NCBI GenBank assembly: GCA_003058525.1 | Contig: QBVD01000041.1 | Location: 62,001-126,000 of the forward strand | Origin: a gamma proteobacterium symbiont of Ctena orbiculata | GTDB lineage: Bacteria; Pseudomonadota; Gammaproteobacteria; Chromatiales; Chromatiaceae | Direction: 5' to 3' | Length of the DNA: 64,000 nucleotides | In this document: in pieces, positions 56,696-64,000 of the stretch | How positions within the stretch are numbered: position 1 is the stretch's first letter | Layout: every line of letters starts with the position of its first letter | Position numbers and translations under genes: made by a program | The notes under the pieces: generated by a model | What the model saw: only the letters and a program-made list of their open reading frames with translations | Database searches by the model: none | What the model was told of the DNA's origin: nothing

Positions 56696-56852
56696 TCTAC
56701 AGCATAGGATGGCGGATAAAGAAGGAGTATTGCCTTAAAGGGATGCGCCCCGAAGGAAACGCCCTTGGGGTTCGTTGTCGGGGCGGCGAGCCGCACACCA
56801 CACCCAGAACATCATTTGCGTCTTTTTGCGTTTATTTGCGGACTTTAAAAAC

Positions 56853-57431
56853 CTAACGTCCCTCGACGAAGTTGCGTAGCAGGTCATGCCCATAACGGGT
56901 GAGGATGGATTCGGGGTGAAACTGCACCCCCTGGATTGCCAGTTCCTTATGCCGTACACCCATGATCTCATCCATCTCACCCTCATTCTCTGTCCAGGCC
57001 GTTATCTCCAGGCACGCGGGCAGGCTCTCCTTCTCGATCACCAGGGAGTGGTAGCGTGTCGCTTGGAAGGGATTTTCCAGTCCGCTGAAGACGCCTGCCC
57101 GGGCATGCAAAATGGGAGATGTCTTGCCGTGCATCACCTCCCGCGCGTGCACGATCTTGCCGCCGAAGGCCTGGCCAATGGATTGATGGCCAAGACAGAC
57201 ACCCAGGATCGGTATGCGTCCGGCATAGGCACGGATGGTCTCCACGGAGATGCCGGCCTCATTGGGTGTACAGGGCCCGGGAGAGATGACGATATGGTCG
57301 GGGGCGATGGCTTCGATCTGCCCTACCGTAATCTCATCGTTGCGCACCACCCTGACCTCGACACCGAGTTCACCCAGATACTGCACCAGGTTATAGGTGA
57401 AAGAGTCGTAATTATCGATCATCAACAACAT
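56853..57431 (-). CDS. trpG: Anthranilate synthase component II (glutamine amidotransferase)
   Basis: 192 aa. Class I amidotransferase: nucleophile Cys in [16 protein letters not shown] and His/Glu in [12 protein letters not shown]. Starts [20 protein letters not shown]. Two nt after trpE. Not fused to trpD. Confidence 0.97.
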   Translation of the reverse strand: MLLMIDNYDSFTYNLVQYLGELGVEVRVVRNDEITVGQIEAIAPDHIVISPGPCTPNEAGISVETIRAYAGRIPILGVCLGHQSIGQAFGGKIVHAREVMHGKTSPILHARAGVFSGLENPFQATRYHSLVIEKESLPACLEITAWTENEGEMDEIMGVRHKELAIQGVQFHPESILTRYGHDLLRNFVEGR

Positions 57432-57433
57432 GA

Positions 57434-58930
57434 TTACGCCTCCTCATCACAGGCATGCCGATCCAGCCCAGCCTCTGCCAGAGCCACCGCGCGGAACACC
57501 GCCCGCCCTTTGTTCATGGTCTCCTTCCACTCCAGTTCGGGGATGGAGTCTGCAACCACCCCCGCACCGGCCTGGATGTGCAGGGTCTCGTCTTTGATGA
57601 CCGCGGTCCTGATGGCGATGGCCGTATCCATATTGCCGTTCCACGAGAGATAACCGACCGCGCCGGAATAGATGCCCCGCTTCACCGGCTCCAGCTCATC
57701 GATGATCTCCATGGCGCGGATCTTCGGTGCCCCACTTACCGTACCGGCGGGAAAGGTGGCCCGCAGGACATCGATGGCACTCATACCGTCACGCAACTCT
57801 CCGATGACGTTGGAGACGATATGCATGACATGGGAGTAACGTTCGACGATCATCTTGTCGGTCAACTCCACACTTCCGATCTTCGCCACGCGACCGGTGT
57901 CGTTGCGTCCGAGGTCGATCAGCATCAGGTGTTCCGCCAGCTCCTTGGGATCCGCCAGCAGCTCAGCCTCCAGGGCCTTGTCCTCCTCTTCCGTATGTCC
58001 CCGCCGGCGGGTACCCGCGATGGGGCGTACCGTTACCACCCCATCCTCGAGACGGGTGAGGATCTCCGGCGAGGAGCCTACGATATGAAAACCGTCAAGA
58101 TTGAGGTAGTACATGTAGGGTGAAGGATTGAGTCCACGCAAGGCCCGATAGAGGTCGATGGGCGGAGCCTGAAACGGGATGGAAAGACGCTGCGAGACGA
58201 CCACCTGCATACAGTCACCCTCAAGGATATACTCCTTGATCCGTTCCACCGCCTGTTTGTAGCCCTGTTCGGTAAACCCGGAGACGAAATCGGACTCATT
58301 GACCATTCTTTCAGGACCGCAACTCTCCCGGGGTACGGGCTGCCTCATGGCGTATACCAACTCGCGGATCCTCGATTCGGCCAACGCCAGAGTGCCTCCC
58401 TGGGTGGGATCCACATGCACAATGACGAACATCCGCCCCGACAGGTTGTCGAATACCACCACTTCGTCCGAAACCATCAACAGAATATCGGGCGTCCCGA
58501 GTTGATCGGGATTGGGGCAATCGGCCAGTTTGGGTTCTATGTAACGGATGATGTCATATCCGAAATAGCCCACCAAACCACCATTGAAACGAGGTAAATC
58601 CTCCAGCTCGGCGGCCTTGAAGCGTTGCTGGAAGGACTCGATCCAGGCCAATGGATCATCCACCTGGTGGGATTCAATCACTTCGCCGTCGCTCACCACC
58701 TCGATCTGCAGGCCGTCAATCCTGACATGGGTACGGCATGGCAGGCCGATGATGGAGTAGCGCCCCCACTTCTCCCCGCCATGCACCGACTCAAATAGAT
58801 ACGAGTAGGGGCCATTGGCCAGCTTCATATAGACACTTAGGGGGGTATCGAGGTCCGCCAGGACCTCGCAGACGACGGGAATGCGATTATAGCCCTGTTG
58901 CGCCAGGGCGGCGAACTGTTGGGGGGTCAT
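57434..58930 (-). CDS. trpE: Anthranilate synthase component I
   Basis: 498 aa from the ATG at 58930 (GGAGAGGAAA upstream). Chorismate-binding core: [39 protein letters not shown] and [20 protein letters not shown]. The N-terminal feedback region includes [18 protein letters not shown] (tryptophan-binding ESxxxGxxxRYS pattern). Confidence 0.97.
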   Translation of the reverse strand: MTPQQFAALAQQGYNRIPVVCEVLADLDTPLSVYMKLANGPYSYLFESVHGGEKWGRYSIIGLPCRTHVRIDGLQIEVVSDGEVIESHQVDDPLAWIESFQQRFKAAELEDLPRFNGGLVGYFGYDIIRYIEPKLADCPNPDQLGTPDILLMVSDEVVVFDNLSGRMFVIVHVDPTQGGTLALAESRIRELVYAMRQPVPRESCGPERMVNESDFVSGFTEQGYKQAVERIKEYILEGDCMQVVVSQRLSIPFQAPPIDLYRALRGLNPSPYMYYLNLDGFHIVGSSPEILTRLEDGVVTVRPIAGTRRRGHTEEEDKALEAELLADPKELAEHLMLIDLGRNDTGRVAKIGSVELTDKMIVERYSHVMHIVSNVIGELRDGMSAIDVLRATFPAGTVSGAPKIRAMEIIDELEPVKRGIYSGAVGYLSWNGNMDTAIAIRTAVIKDETLHIQAGAGVVADSIPELEWKETMNKGRAVFRAVALAEAGLDRHACDEEA

Positions 58931-59007
58931 TTTCCTCTCCACACAAAAGACCAGACGACGGGATTTAACGGGTTGGTTCTGGAATCACCAACGCCATCGC
59001 GCGCCAT
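58927..59007 (-). other. Possible Trp-containing leader peptide ORF upstream of trpE
   Basis: A 26-codon frame ([16 protein letters not shown]...) has two nearby Trp codons ([10 protein letters not shown]) and its TGA overlaps the trpE ATG as ATGA. It has no clear Shine-Dalgarno, and no terminator/antiterminator pair was found, so classical attenuation is not supported; translational coupling is conceivable. Confidence 0.2.
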
Positions 59008-59098
59008 ACATTAAGGTCGTGTTGTGTGAAAGCAGGGTCATTTCGTATTGTTTACCGTCAATAGTTGCTGCTAACCATAATCAAAACTTAGGCAGGTC

Positions 59099-59776
59099 TC
59101 AAGCGGCATTTTCCAACAATGCACTGATCTCGGCCAATGAGTCGAGCACGGCATCCGGGTTATAGTGCCGGATATCCTCGCCATGGTTGTAACCGTAACT
59201 CATGCAGACAATCTGAAAACCGGCGGCACGGGCCGCTTTCACATCGCTCTGTGAATCACCCACCATCAGTGAGGCGGTCGGGTCAGCCGACAGTTGTTCG
59301 GCTGCATGCAGCAGCGGCATCGGATCGGGCTTCTTCTTCGGCAGCGTATCGCCGGCAATGACTATCTCAAAATCGTCATGAACACCCAGATCCCGCAGTA
59401 GCGGCAGGGTGAACTGGGCTGCCTTGTTGGTCACACAGCCGAGGCGAAAGCCTTTTCTCTTCAAATAGTCCAGACCTTCGCGAATTCCCGGATAGAGCAC
59501 TGAACGCTTACTCGTGTTTTCAGCATAGAGATCGAGAAAGAGGGGATAGGCGCGCTCATAGTCGGCTTCGTCCGGTTCACCGTCAAGCTGGCCGATGAGG
59601 GCTCGGCGCACCAGGCGCTCCACCCCATTACCGACCCAGTCCCGCACTTTTGTTTCACCGTGGCGCGGTCGACCCAGCCGACCCATCATCTCATCCACGC
59701 AATAGGCCAGATCAGGCACGCTGTCGACCAGGGTGCCGTCCACGTCGATGAGGATCATTTCGGGTTTCTTAATCAT
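59099..59776 (-). CDS. gph: Phosphoglycolate phosphatase
   Basis: 225 aa. HAD enzyme: LIDVDGTLVDSVPDLAYCVD (nucleophile Asp), GCVTNKAAQF and MVGDSQSDVKAARAAG. Clears 2-phosphoglycolate from DNA repair or from Rubisco oxygenation. Sits between rpe and trpE, a standard order. Confidence 0.94.
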   Translation of the reverse strand: MIKKPEMILIDVDGTLVDSVPDLAYCVDEMMGRLGRPRHGETKVRDWVGNGVERLVRRALIGQLDGEPDEADYERAYPLFLDLYAENTSKRSVLYPGIREGLDYLKRKGFRLGCVTNKAAQFTLPLLRDLGVHDDFEIVIAGDTLPKKKPDPMPLLHAAEQLSADPTASLMVGDSQSDVKAARAAGFQIVCMSYGYNHGEDIRHYNPDAVLDSLAEISALLENAA

Positions 59777-59841
59777 GACTGCATGTTCTCAATCGGAGGC
59801 TGTAAAAGGTCCGCGAATGGAGAGTTATTGATCGTTTATGG

Positions 59842-59911
59842 GTAGGGTGCGGCTTGCCGCACCGTGCACGGTTGAACCGACCTATCAATGGTGCGTCAAG
59901 CCGCACCCTAC
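59842..59911. repeat. Palindromic REP-like repeat between gph and rpe
   Basis: Arms GTAGGGTGCGGCTTG (59842-59856) and the exact complement (59897-59911), with an inner palindrome GGTGCGGCTTGCCGCACC. The GTGCGG...CCGCAC type is a common dispersed repeat. Confidence 0.8.
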
Positions 59912-59989
59912 ATGTCTGATTAGTAACATCGTCAAAAACATTTGCGTTTATTCGCGTTCACTTGCGGACTCATCATTCATTCAAACAAA

Positions 59990-60682
59990 TCAAACCTTGG
60001 CCAATTCCGCCTTCATTTTTCCGACGATGGTATCGTAACGGTTGGCATCGCCCGCTTCGGGAAAGCCGAAAATCCCCGATCCCGCCACGAAGGTGTCGGC
60101 TCCGGCGGCCTTGATCTCGGCGATATTGTCGACCTTGACGCCGCCATCGATCTCGAGGCGGATATCCAAGCCTGAATCATCGATCAGTTTGCGGCACTGG
60201 CGTAGTTTATCCATGGTGGCGGGAATAAAGCTCTGACCGCCGAATCCCGGGTTGACCGACATCAGCAGAATCATGTCGACCTTATCGAGCACATAGTCGA
60301 GATGGGACAGGGGAGTAGCCGGATTGAACACCAGACCCGATTTACAACCCTCGCTGCGTATCAACTGCAGACTGCGGTCGATATGCTCGGAGGCCTCCGG
60401 GTGGAAGGTGATGTAAGTGGCCCCGGCCTTGGCGAAATCGGGGATGATGCGGTCTACAGGCTTGACCATCATATGGACATCGATATCGGCTGTGACGCCA
60501 TGTTTGCGTAGGGCCTCGCAGACCAGCGGACCGATGGTCAGGTTCGGCACATAATGGTTGTCCATGACGTCAAAATGAACGATCTCAGCACCTGATGCGA
60601 GGACGCTATCCACCTCTTCACCCAACTTGGCGAAATCCGCTGACAATATTGACGGTGCGATCTTATCGGATTGACGGGCCAT
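59990..60682 (-). CDS. rpe: Ribulose-phosphate 3-epimerase
   Basis: 230 aa from the ATG at 60682 (GGAG 9 nt upstream; the ATG at 60691 leaves no room for it). Metal-dependent TIM barrel: [46 protein letters not shown] and [12 protein letters not shown]. Pentose phosphate pathway or Calvin cycle. Confidence 0.97.
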   Translation of the reverse strand: MARQSDKIAPSILSADFAKLGEEVDSVLASGAEIVHFDVMDNHYVPNLTIGPLVCEALRKHGVTADIDVHMMVKPVDRIIPDFAKAGATYITFHPEASEHIDRSLQLIRSEGCKSGLVFNPATPLSHLDYVLDKVDMILLMSVNPGFGGQSFIPATMDKLRQCRKLIDDSGLDIRLEIDGGVKVDNIAEIKAAGADTFVAGSGIFGFPEAGDANRYDTIVGKMKAELAKV

Positions 60683-60932
60683 GTTTTTCATCTCCTACTG
60701 TTCTGCCGGCTGTGGCCTGGGAAACCCATTTTCTCGCCACATTACCAAAAAAAGGAGGCCACTTTACCCCAAAGCGCCACCATTTTCAGCTATCCCCTTT
60801 GTAGGGCATTACCCACAGCCGGCAATCGCAGTCGGCAGAACTCTGCAATCAAGCATGCTTCTGACGGACCCATGGCTATTCAACCTTTAGCGAGGGTACA
60901 CTAAGATCGTTGTAAGGCCTAAGGAATTCCAT

Positions 60933-61760
60933 GTGAATCGCTACCTTTGCACAACCAAGCTGAGACGAAGAAGAATCACCCCTGTTCCAATTCACCAGCT
61001 GTTCCTGCTGCTGCTTATCGGCATGGCGGAAATATCGCTTGCCGCCAATCTGAGCCGTGAACAGCGAGTTTCGGAAGCGCTGGAGGCGGCGCTCTCTGAA
61101 GGCAGTCCGGTATGGCTTGAAGCCGAATCAGTGCGCTTTCTGGCGATTCACAGGGAGACGTCCTCGGTAAAACGCCTTGGCAGTGCCGTTTTGTTACATG
61201 ACAGAGGCTCCCATGCCGATTGGCACGAAGTCATCAATCCCTTAAGACGCCACCTGGCTGAAAGGGGTTGGGATACCCTATCGATTCAAACACCGATCAC
61301 TGACGATCCGTCTGACCCTGTGACCATTCAGTCATTGATCGAACTGAGTCTGCCGCGCATCCAGGCCGCCATCGATTTCCTGACTGAGCAACAAACCGGC
61401 GAGACGGTCCTGATAGGACATGGACTGGGCGCCGGGATGGCCATGAACTTTGTGACTCAGCCAGGCAACCGGATTGGGGCGATTGCCGCCATCGGAGTGG
61501 CAATGTCCGCCGATGATGAGCAGGATCCGGCGTTTTTGGCCATCAAGGGGGCGGAAACAGCGATACTCGATCTCTATGGCAGCCGTGACCATCCCTCTGT
61601 GGTCGACAGTGCACCACTGCGCCGCGCCATTGCCGTAAGGAATGGACGAAAAAAATACCGTCAGGTTGAAGTATCCGGCGCCGATCACTTTTTCAGCGGC
61701 ATGCAGGAGGAGTTAGGCTATCGTATCGCTGCATGGTTAAGACAGGCTGTGCGCCAATAG
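60933..61760 (+). CDS. Exported alpha/beta-hydrolase-like protein (DUF3530-type)
   Basis: 275 aa. Signal peptide (HQLFLLLLIGMAEISLAAN), then an alpha/beta-hydrolase layout with AVLLHDRGSHADWHEVINPL, nucleophile-elbow-like LIGHGLGAGMAMNF and a late His in SGADHFFSGMQEE. The elbow reads GHGLG, so Gly replaces the usual catalytic Ser; activity is doubtful. GTG start with AAGGA upstream; the first downstream ATG would remove most of the signal peptide. Confidence 0.75.
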   Translation: MNRYLCTTKLRRRRITPVPIHQLFLLLLIGMAEISLAANLSREQRVSEALEAALSEGSPVWLEAESVRFLAIHRETSSVKRLGSAVLLHDRGSHADWHEVINPLRRHLAERGWDTLSIQTPITDDPSDPVTIQSLIELSLPRIQAAIDFLTEQQTGETVLIGHGLGAGMAMNFVTQPGNRIGAIAAIGVAMSADDEQDPAFLAIKGAETAILDLYGSRDHPSVVDSAPLRRAIAVRNGRKKYRQVEVSGADHFFSGMQEELGYRIAAWLRQAVRQ

Positions 61761-61764
61761 CAAC

Positions 61765-62325
61765 CTACTCAACATCCATCAATGCCTTGATCCGTCTGAC
61801 ATAGAAGCGGGTCTCACCGGGGGCATAGTACTCAACCTGACGCCATGCCTTGATCTCTCCATGTTCCTTCCTGGCTCTTTTATAGGCCTTGAGCACATTG
61901 CCGTAGCCGGCATTGTAGCTGGCCAGGGCGAAAGCCAGCCGTTGTTCCGTCGGCAAACCCTTTTTCCACTTCCGATAGAGTTTGCGATCATAGTAGATCC
62001 CAGCAGCGATATTCCACCGGGGTTCGTTGATCAGGGTAAAGTGAGGATTGTCTTCCTTAATTTCTTCATAAGTGGCCGGCAGAATCTGCATGATGCCCTT
62101 TGCGCCAGCCGGGCTTTTGGCAGTCGGTTTCAAACCGGACTCGGCGATCGCCTGAGCCTTGAACCAGTACCAGTCGATATGCGGTCCAAAATAGTGTTTG
62201 GTGTATTTTCGAAAATAGTTGTCGTATTCACGGCTCCAGTGGTTATCCTTGACGAGCTTGAGTGCTCCGGCAAAGGCCAGGCCAGGCAGCAAAACCAGCA
62301 ACAGCAACCAGCGTGGGGGCGACAT
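61765..62325 (-). CDS. Lytic transglycosylase (SLT domain)
   Basis: 186 aa. Signal peptide (WLLLLVLLPGLAFAGA), then an SLT fold: catalytic Glu in AQAIAESGLKPTAKSP, AGAKGIMQILPATYEE, and SYNAGYGNVLKAYK. Corresponds to the catalytic half of MltF without the substrate-binding domain. Cleaves peptidoglycan glycan strands. Confidence 0.92.
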   Translation of the reverse strand: MSPPRWLLLLVLLPGLAFAGALKLVKDNHWSREYDNYFRKYTKHYFGPHIDWYWFKAQAIAESGLKPTAKSPAGAKGIMQILPATYEEIKEDNPHFTLINEPRWNIAAGIYYDRKLYRKWKKGLPTEQRLAFALASYNAGYGNVLKAYKRARKEHGEIKAWRQVEYYAPGETRFYVRRIKALMDVE

Positions 62326-62362
62326 GGTGTGTCCGGATCTATTGAATCACAGTTGAGCGGCC

Positions 62363-62593
62363 TTAATTCAAACCTAGCCCTATCACCAAACCGAGTGCGG
62401 TACCGATACCGATGAAGATGCCCATGATCATAATCCCAACGGCTATATTCCCCTTCTGCAGCTCATCCGGAATACTGAAATTCACAATATGACTATAGAC
62501 TTTGCAGCCGAACCACATAAAGAAAATGGTTAGCGCGCCACCAAAGATCACATAGATGAAGTTGAGAAGAATCGGGTCAATGGAATCGGTCAT
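62363..62593 (-). CDS. DUF350 family small membrane protein
   Basis: 76 aa. Two hydrophobic segments (LLNFIYVIFGGALTIFFMWF; NIAVGIMIMGIFIGIGTALG) with the DUF350 pattern GCKVYSHI...IPDELQKGNIAVG. Function unknown. Confidence 0.82.
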   Translation of the reverse strand: MTDSIDPILLNFIYVIFGGALTIFFMWFGCKVYSHIVNFSIPDELQKGNIAVGIMIMGIFIGIGTALGLVIGLGLN

Positions 62594-62612
62594 ATCTCTC
62601 CTCCTTTAACTG

Positions 62613-63428
62613 TTAAGCCATGCCTCTGGCCTGTTTTACGCGTTCATAGGCTTTTTTGATCTCATCCGTCTTTTGTGCCGCCATTTTCATCATCTCCTCG
62701 GGAAGTCCCTTGGAGACCAGTTTGTCAGGATGGTGTTGACTGATCAGCCGTCGATAGGCCCGCTTGACCTCCTTATCCGTCGCCTCCGGTGTAATGTTCA
62801 GGATGTCGTAGGCATCCTTAACGGAAAGCCCCTGCGTCCTTGATGGTGCTCTATCACCCCTGCCGGTACCGGCATAGTGAGACTGGGCGCGTATCATGCG
62901 TTCCAGTCTTCTGAAGGTAAATTCGGAAACATTCAGCAGTGAACAGATATGCAGCAACAATGCCTCTTCAGCCCTGTCCATACGGTTGTCTGCATAGGCT
63001 GCCTGGATCTGGATCTCGAGAAACATCTGTATCAGGGTTTGACGACGATGGCACTCCAGTCGAAACTGCTCCACCACTTCGTCCAGAGGAAAGCCTTCCG
63101 CTTTACCTTCATTGAACAGACGGATCGCTGTCTTACGCATTTCGCTCGACAGCGACATCTGCGCCATGAGGGCTTCGGCCAGCTTGATCTCATCCGGGGA
63201 GACACGACCGTCAGCTTTGGCCAGATGCCCCATAACGGAAAAAGTGGCTGTGAAGAAGGCTGTCTGAACCCGTTCCTGATCACCCGGCCCCCAGCTTATC
63301 TGCTCGTCAGGCAGCCCCTGCAGGCCCTTATCGAAACGATGACCAAGGGCGGCACCCAGTACCGCGCCCAAGGGTCCACCCAGCATGAAACCGAACGCAC
63401 CACCTACCAGTTTACCCCACCAACTCAA
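62613..63428 (-). CDS. djlA: DjlA-like co-chaperone with TerB and J domains
   Basis: 271 aa. A short Gly-rich N-terminal segment (GGAFGFMLGGPLGAVLGAAL), a central TerB-like helical domain (FSVMGHLAKADGRVSPDEIK) and a C-terminal J domain DAYDILNITPEATDKEVKRA with the HPD motif in QHHPDKL. Stimulates DnaK ATPase; membrane-linked in E. coli. Confidence 0.93.
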   Translation of the reverse strand: MSWWGKLVGGAFGFMLGGPLGAVLGAALGHRFDKGLQGLPDEQISWGPGDQERVQTAFFTATFSVMGHLAKADGRVSPDEIKLAEALMAQMSLSSEMRKTAIRLFNEGKAEGFPLDEVVEQFRLECHRRQTLIQMFLEIQIQAAYADNRMDRAEEALLLHICSLLNVSEFTFRRLERMIRAQSHYAGTGRGDRAPSRTQGLSVKDAYDILNITPEATDKEVKRAYRRLISQHHPDKLVSKGLPEEMMKMAAQKTDEIKKAYERVKQARGMA

Positions 63429-63490
63429 AGGCTTACCTCTATACTACAGCTACTGAAGAAATCAAAGCGTCACTATACCTCAACGCAACG

Positions 63491-64000
63491 CTATTTTCCG
63501 TGGATATATTGCTCATCGCTGAAGGAGTAAACCCAGGTCGGACAGAACACCACCATCAGGGTGATCACCCAGCCGTTGACCAGGGCTTCCGGGAAAAACA
63601 TCAGGGGGAAGAAGGGCATCACTGTGACTTCCAGTTCCGCCATGGTATAGGCGCCACTGAGAACCAGTAGCTGCATCGCCAGATAGCCACTGGCATAGCC
63701 AACCAGCCAGGCGGTAAAAAAGCCGTTACCCAGGACATACACAAAGAACTGCCTGGGCAGCCAACTGCGTACCAATACCAGGGAAATTTGCGAAAGGGTG
63801 ATCGGAACCAATGCCACGGTCAGAAAGCTGACTACATAACCCTGCCACCCGATGCCCGCATTCAGACAGACGGCCAATAGGGCGATACTGGCCATAATGA
63901 TGGCCATAGACCATCCGAACATCAGGGTTATCACTGTAGCGCCAAGCAGGTGGAATGAGATCCCCGGTTGCAGATGGGCACGAATATGCCAGAGCACAAT
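63491..64000 (-). CDS. CbiM-like energy-coupling factor transporter permease (5' end outside window)
   Basis: At least 169 residues, continuing past base 64000 (the upstream frame is open). Polytopic membrane protein; ISFHLLGATVITLMFGW, VPITLSQISLVLVRSWLP and PEALVNGWVITLMVVFCPTW match the CbiM/predicted metal-transporter permease group. The missing N terminus would normally carry the metal-binding His. Specificity for cobalt or nickel cannot be told. Confidence 0.75.
   Translation of the reverse strand: MVLWHIRAHLQPGISFHLLGATVITLMFGWSMAIIMASIALLAVCLNAGIGWQGYVVSFLTVALVPITLSQISLVLVRSWLPRQFFVYVLGNGFFTAWLVGYASGYLAMQLLVLSGAYTMAELEVTVMPFFPLMFFPEALVNGWVITLMVVFCPTWVYSFSDEQYIHGK

Overview
The window is chromosomal DNA from a gammaproteobacterium. 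Housekeeping gene order supports this: dusB-fis-purH-purD, accB-accC-prmA, rplM-rpsI, and a long run from a CaCA antiporter gene through kdsD-kdsC-lptC-lptA-lptB-rpoN-hpf-ptsN. A nine-heme cytochrome, PPK2, glycogen phosphorylase, a DsbD-type reductase and many sensory genes suggest a free-living or symbiotic sulfur-oxidiser-like lineage (Chromatiales/Sedimenticola/Thiodiazotropha type). That placement is inference from content and order, not a database result.

Layout, 1-24.6 kb: partial glnE (-); a membrane-anchored FMN glutamate-synthase-like protein (+); a Cache/CZB chemoreceptor (-) with a FliA-type promoter; groES-groEL (-) behind a perfect CIRCE operator; FKBP, PPK2, FxsA and a CsgG-like lipoprotein; cutA-dsbD, where DsbD carries two tandem alpha domains; aroQ-accB-accC-prmA; a DUF3426 protein; dusB-fis-purH-purD-vanZ-like.

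24.6-43 kb: a GIY-YIG nuclease remnant between 27-bp inverted repeats; glgP; the nine-heme lipoprotein; then a 14-gene minus-strand block joining LPS precursor synthesis and transport (kdsD, kdsC, lptCAB), sigma-54, ribosome hibernation and a complete regulatory PTS (EI, HPr, EIIA-Man, RapZ, HprK, PtsN) with no sugar permease. Facing it is a self-contained candidate small RNA (own promoter, 5' hairpin, terminator), then rplM-rpsI and tRNA-Gln(CTG). The tRNA gene is followed by two near-perfect 176-bp tandem units plus a decayed third. Each begins with the last 19 nt of the tRNA (CCA included) and holds a terminator and a foldable 111-nt element. A 271-bp MITE with perfect 34-bp inverted ends follows.

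43-64 kb: an FG-GAP lipoprotein, two VOC proteins, a DUF885-like protein lacking the expected metal motif, OsmC, Crp, Tag and a WYL regulator. The tryptophan genes are split: rpe-gph-trpE-trpG is separated from trpD-trpC by 3.8 kb that holds an Aer-like chemoreceptor and an HD-GYP protein. The window ends with an alpha/beta-hydrolase-like protein, a lytic transglycosylase, a DUF350 protein, a DjlA-like co-chaperone and a truncated CbiM-like membrane protein.

The most unusual features are the tRNA-linked tandem repeats and the orphan small-RNA gene, both near 41.0-42.6 kb.
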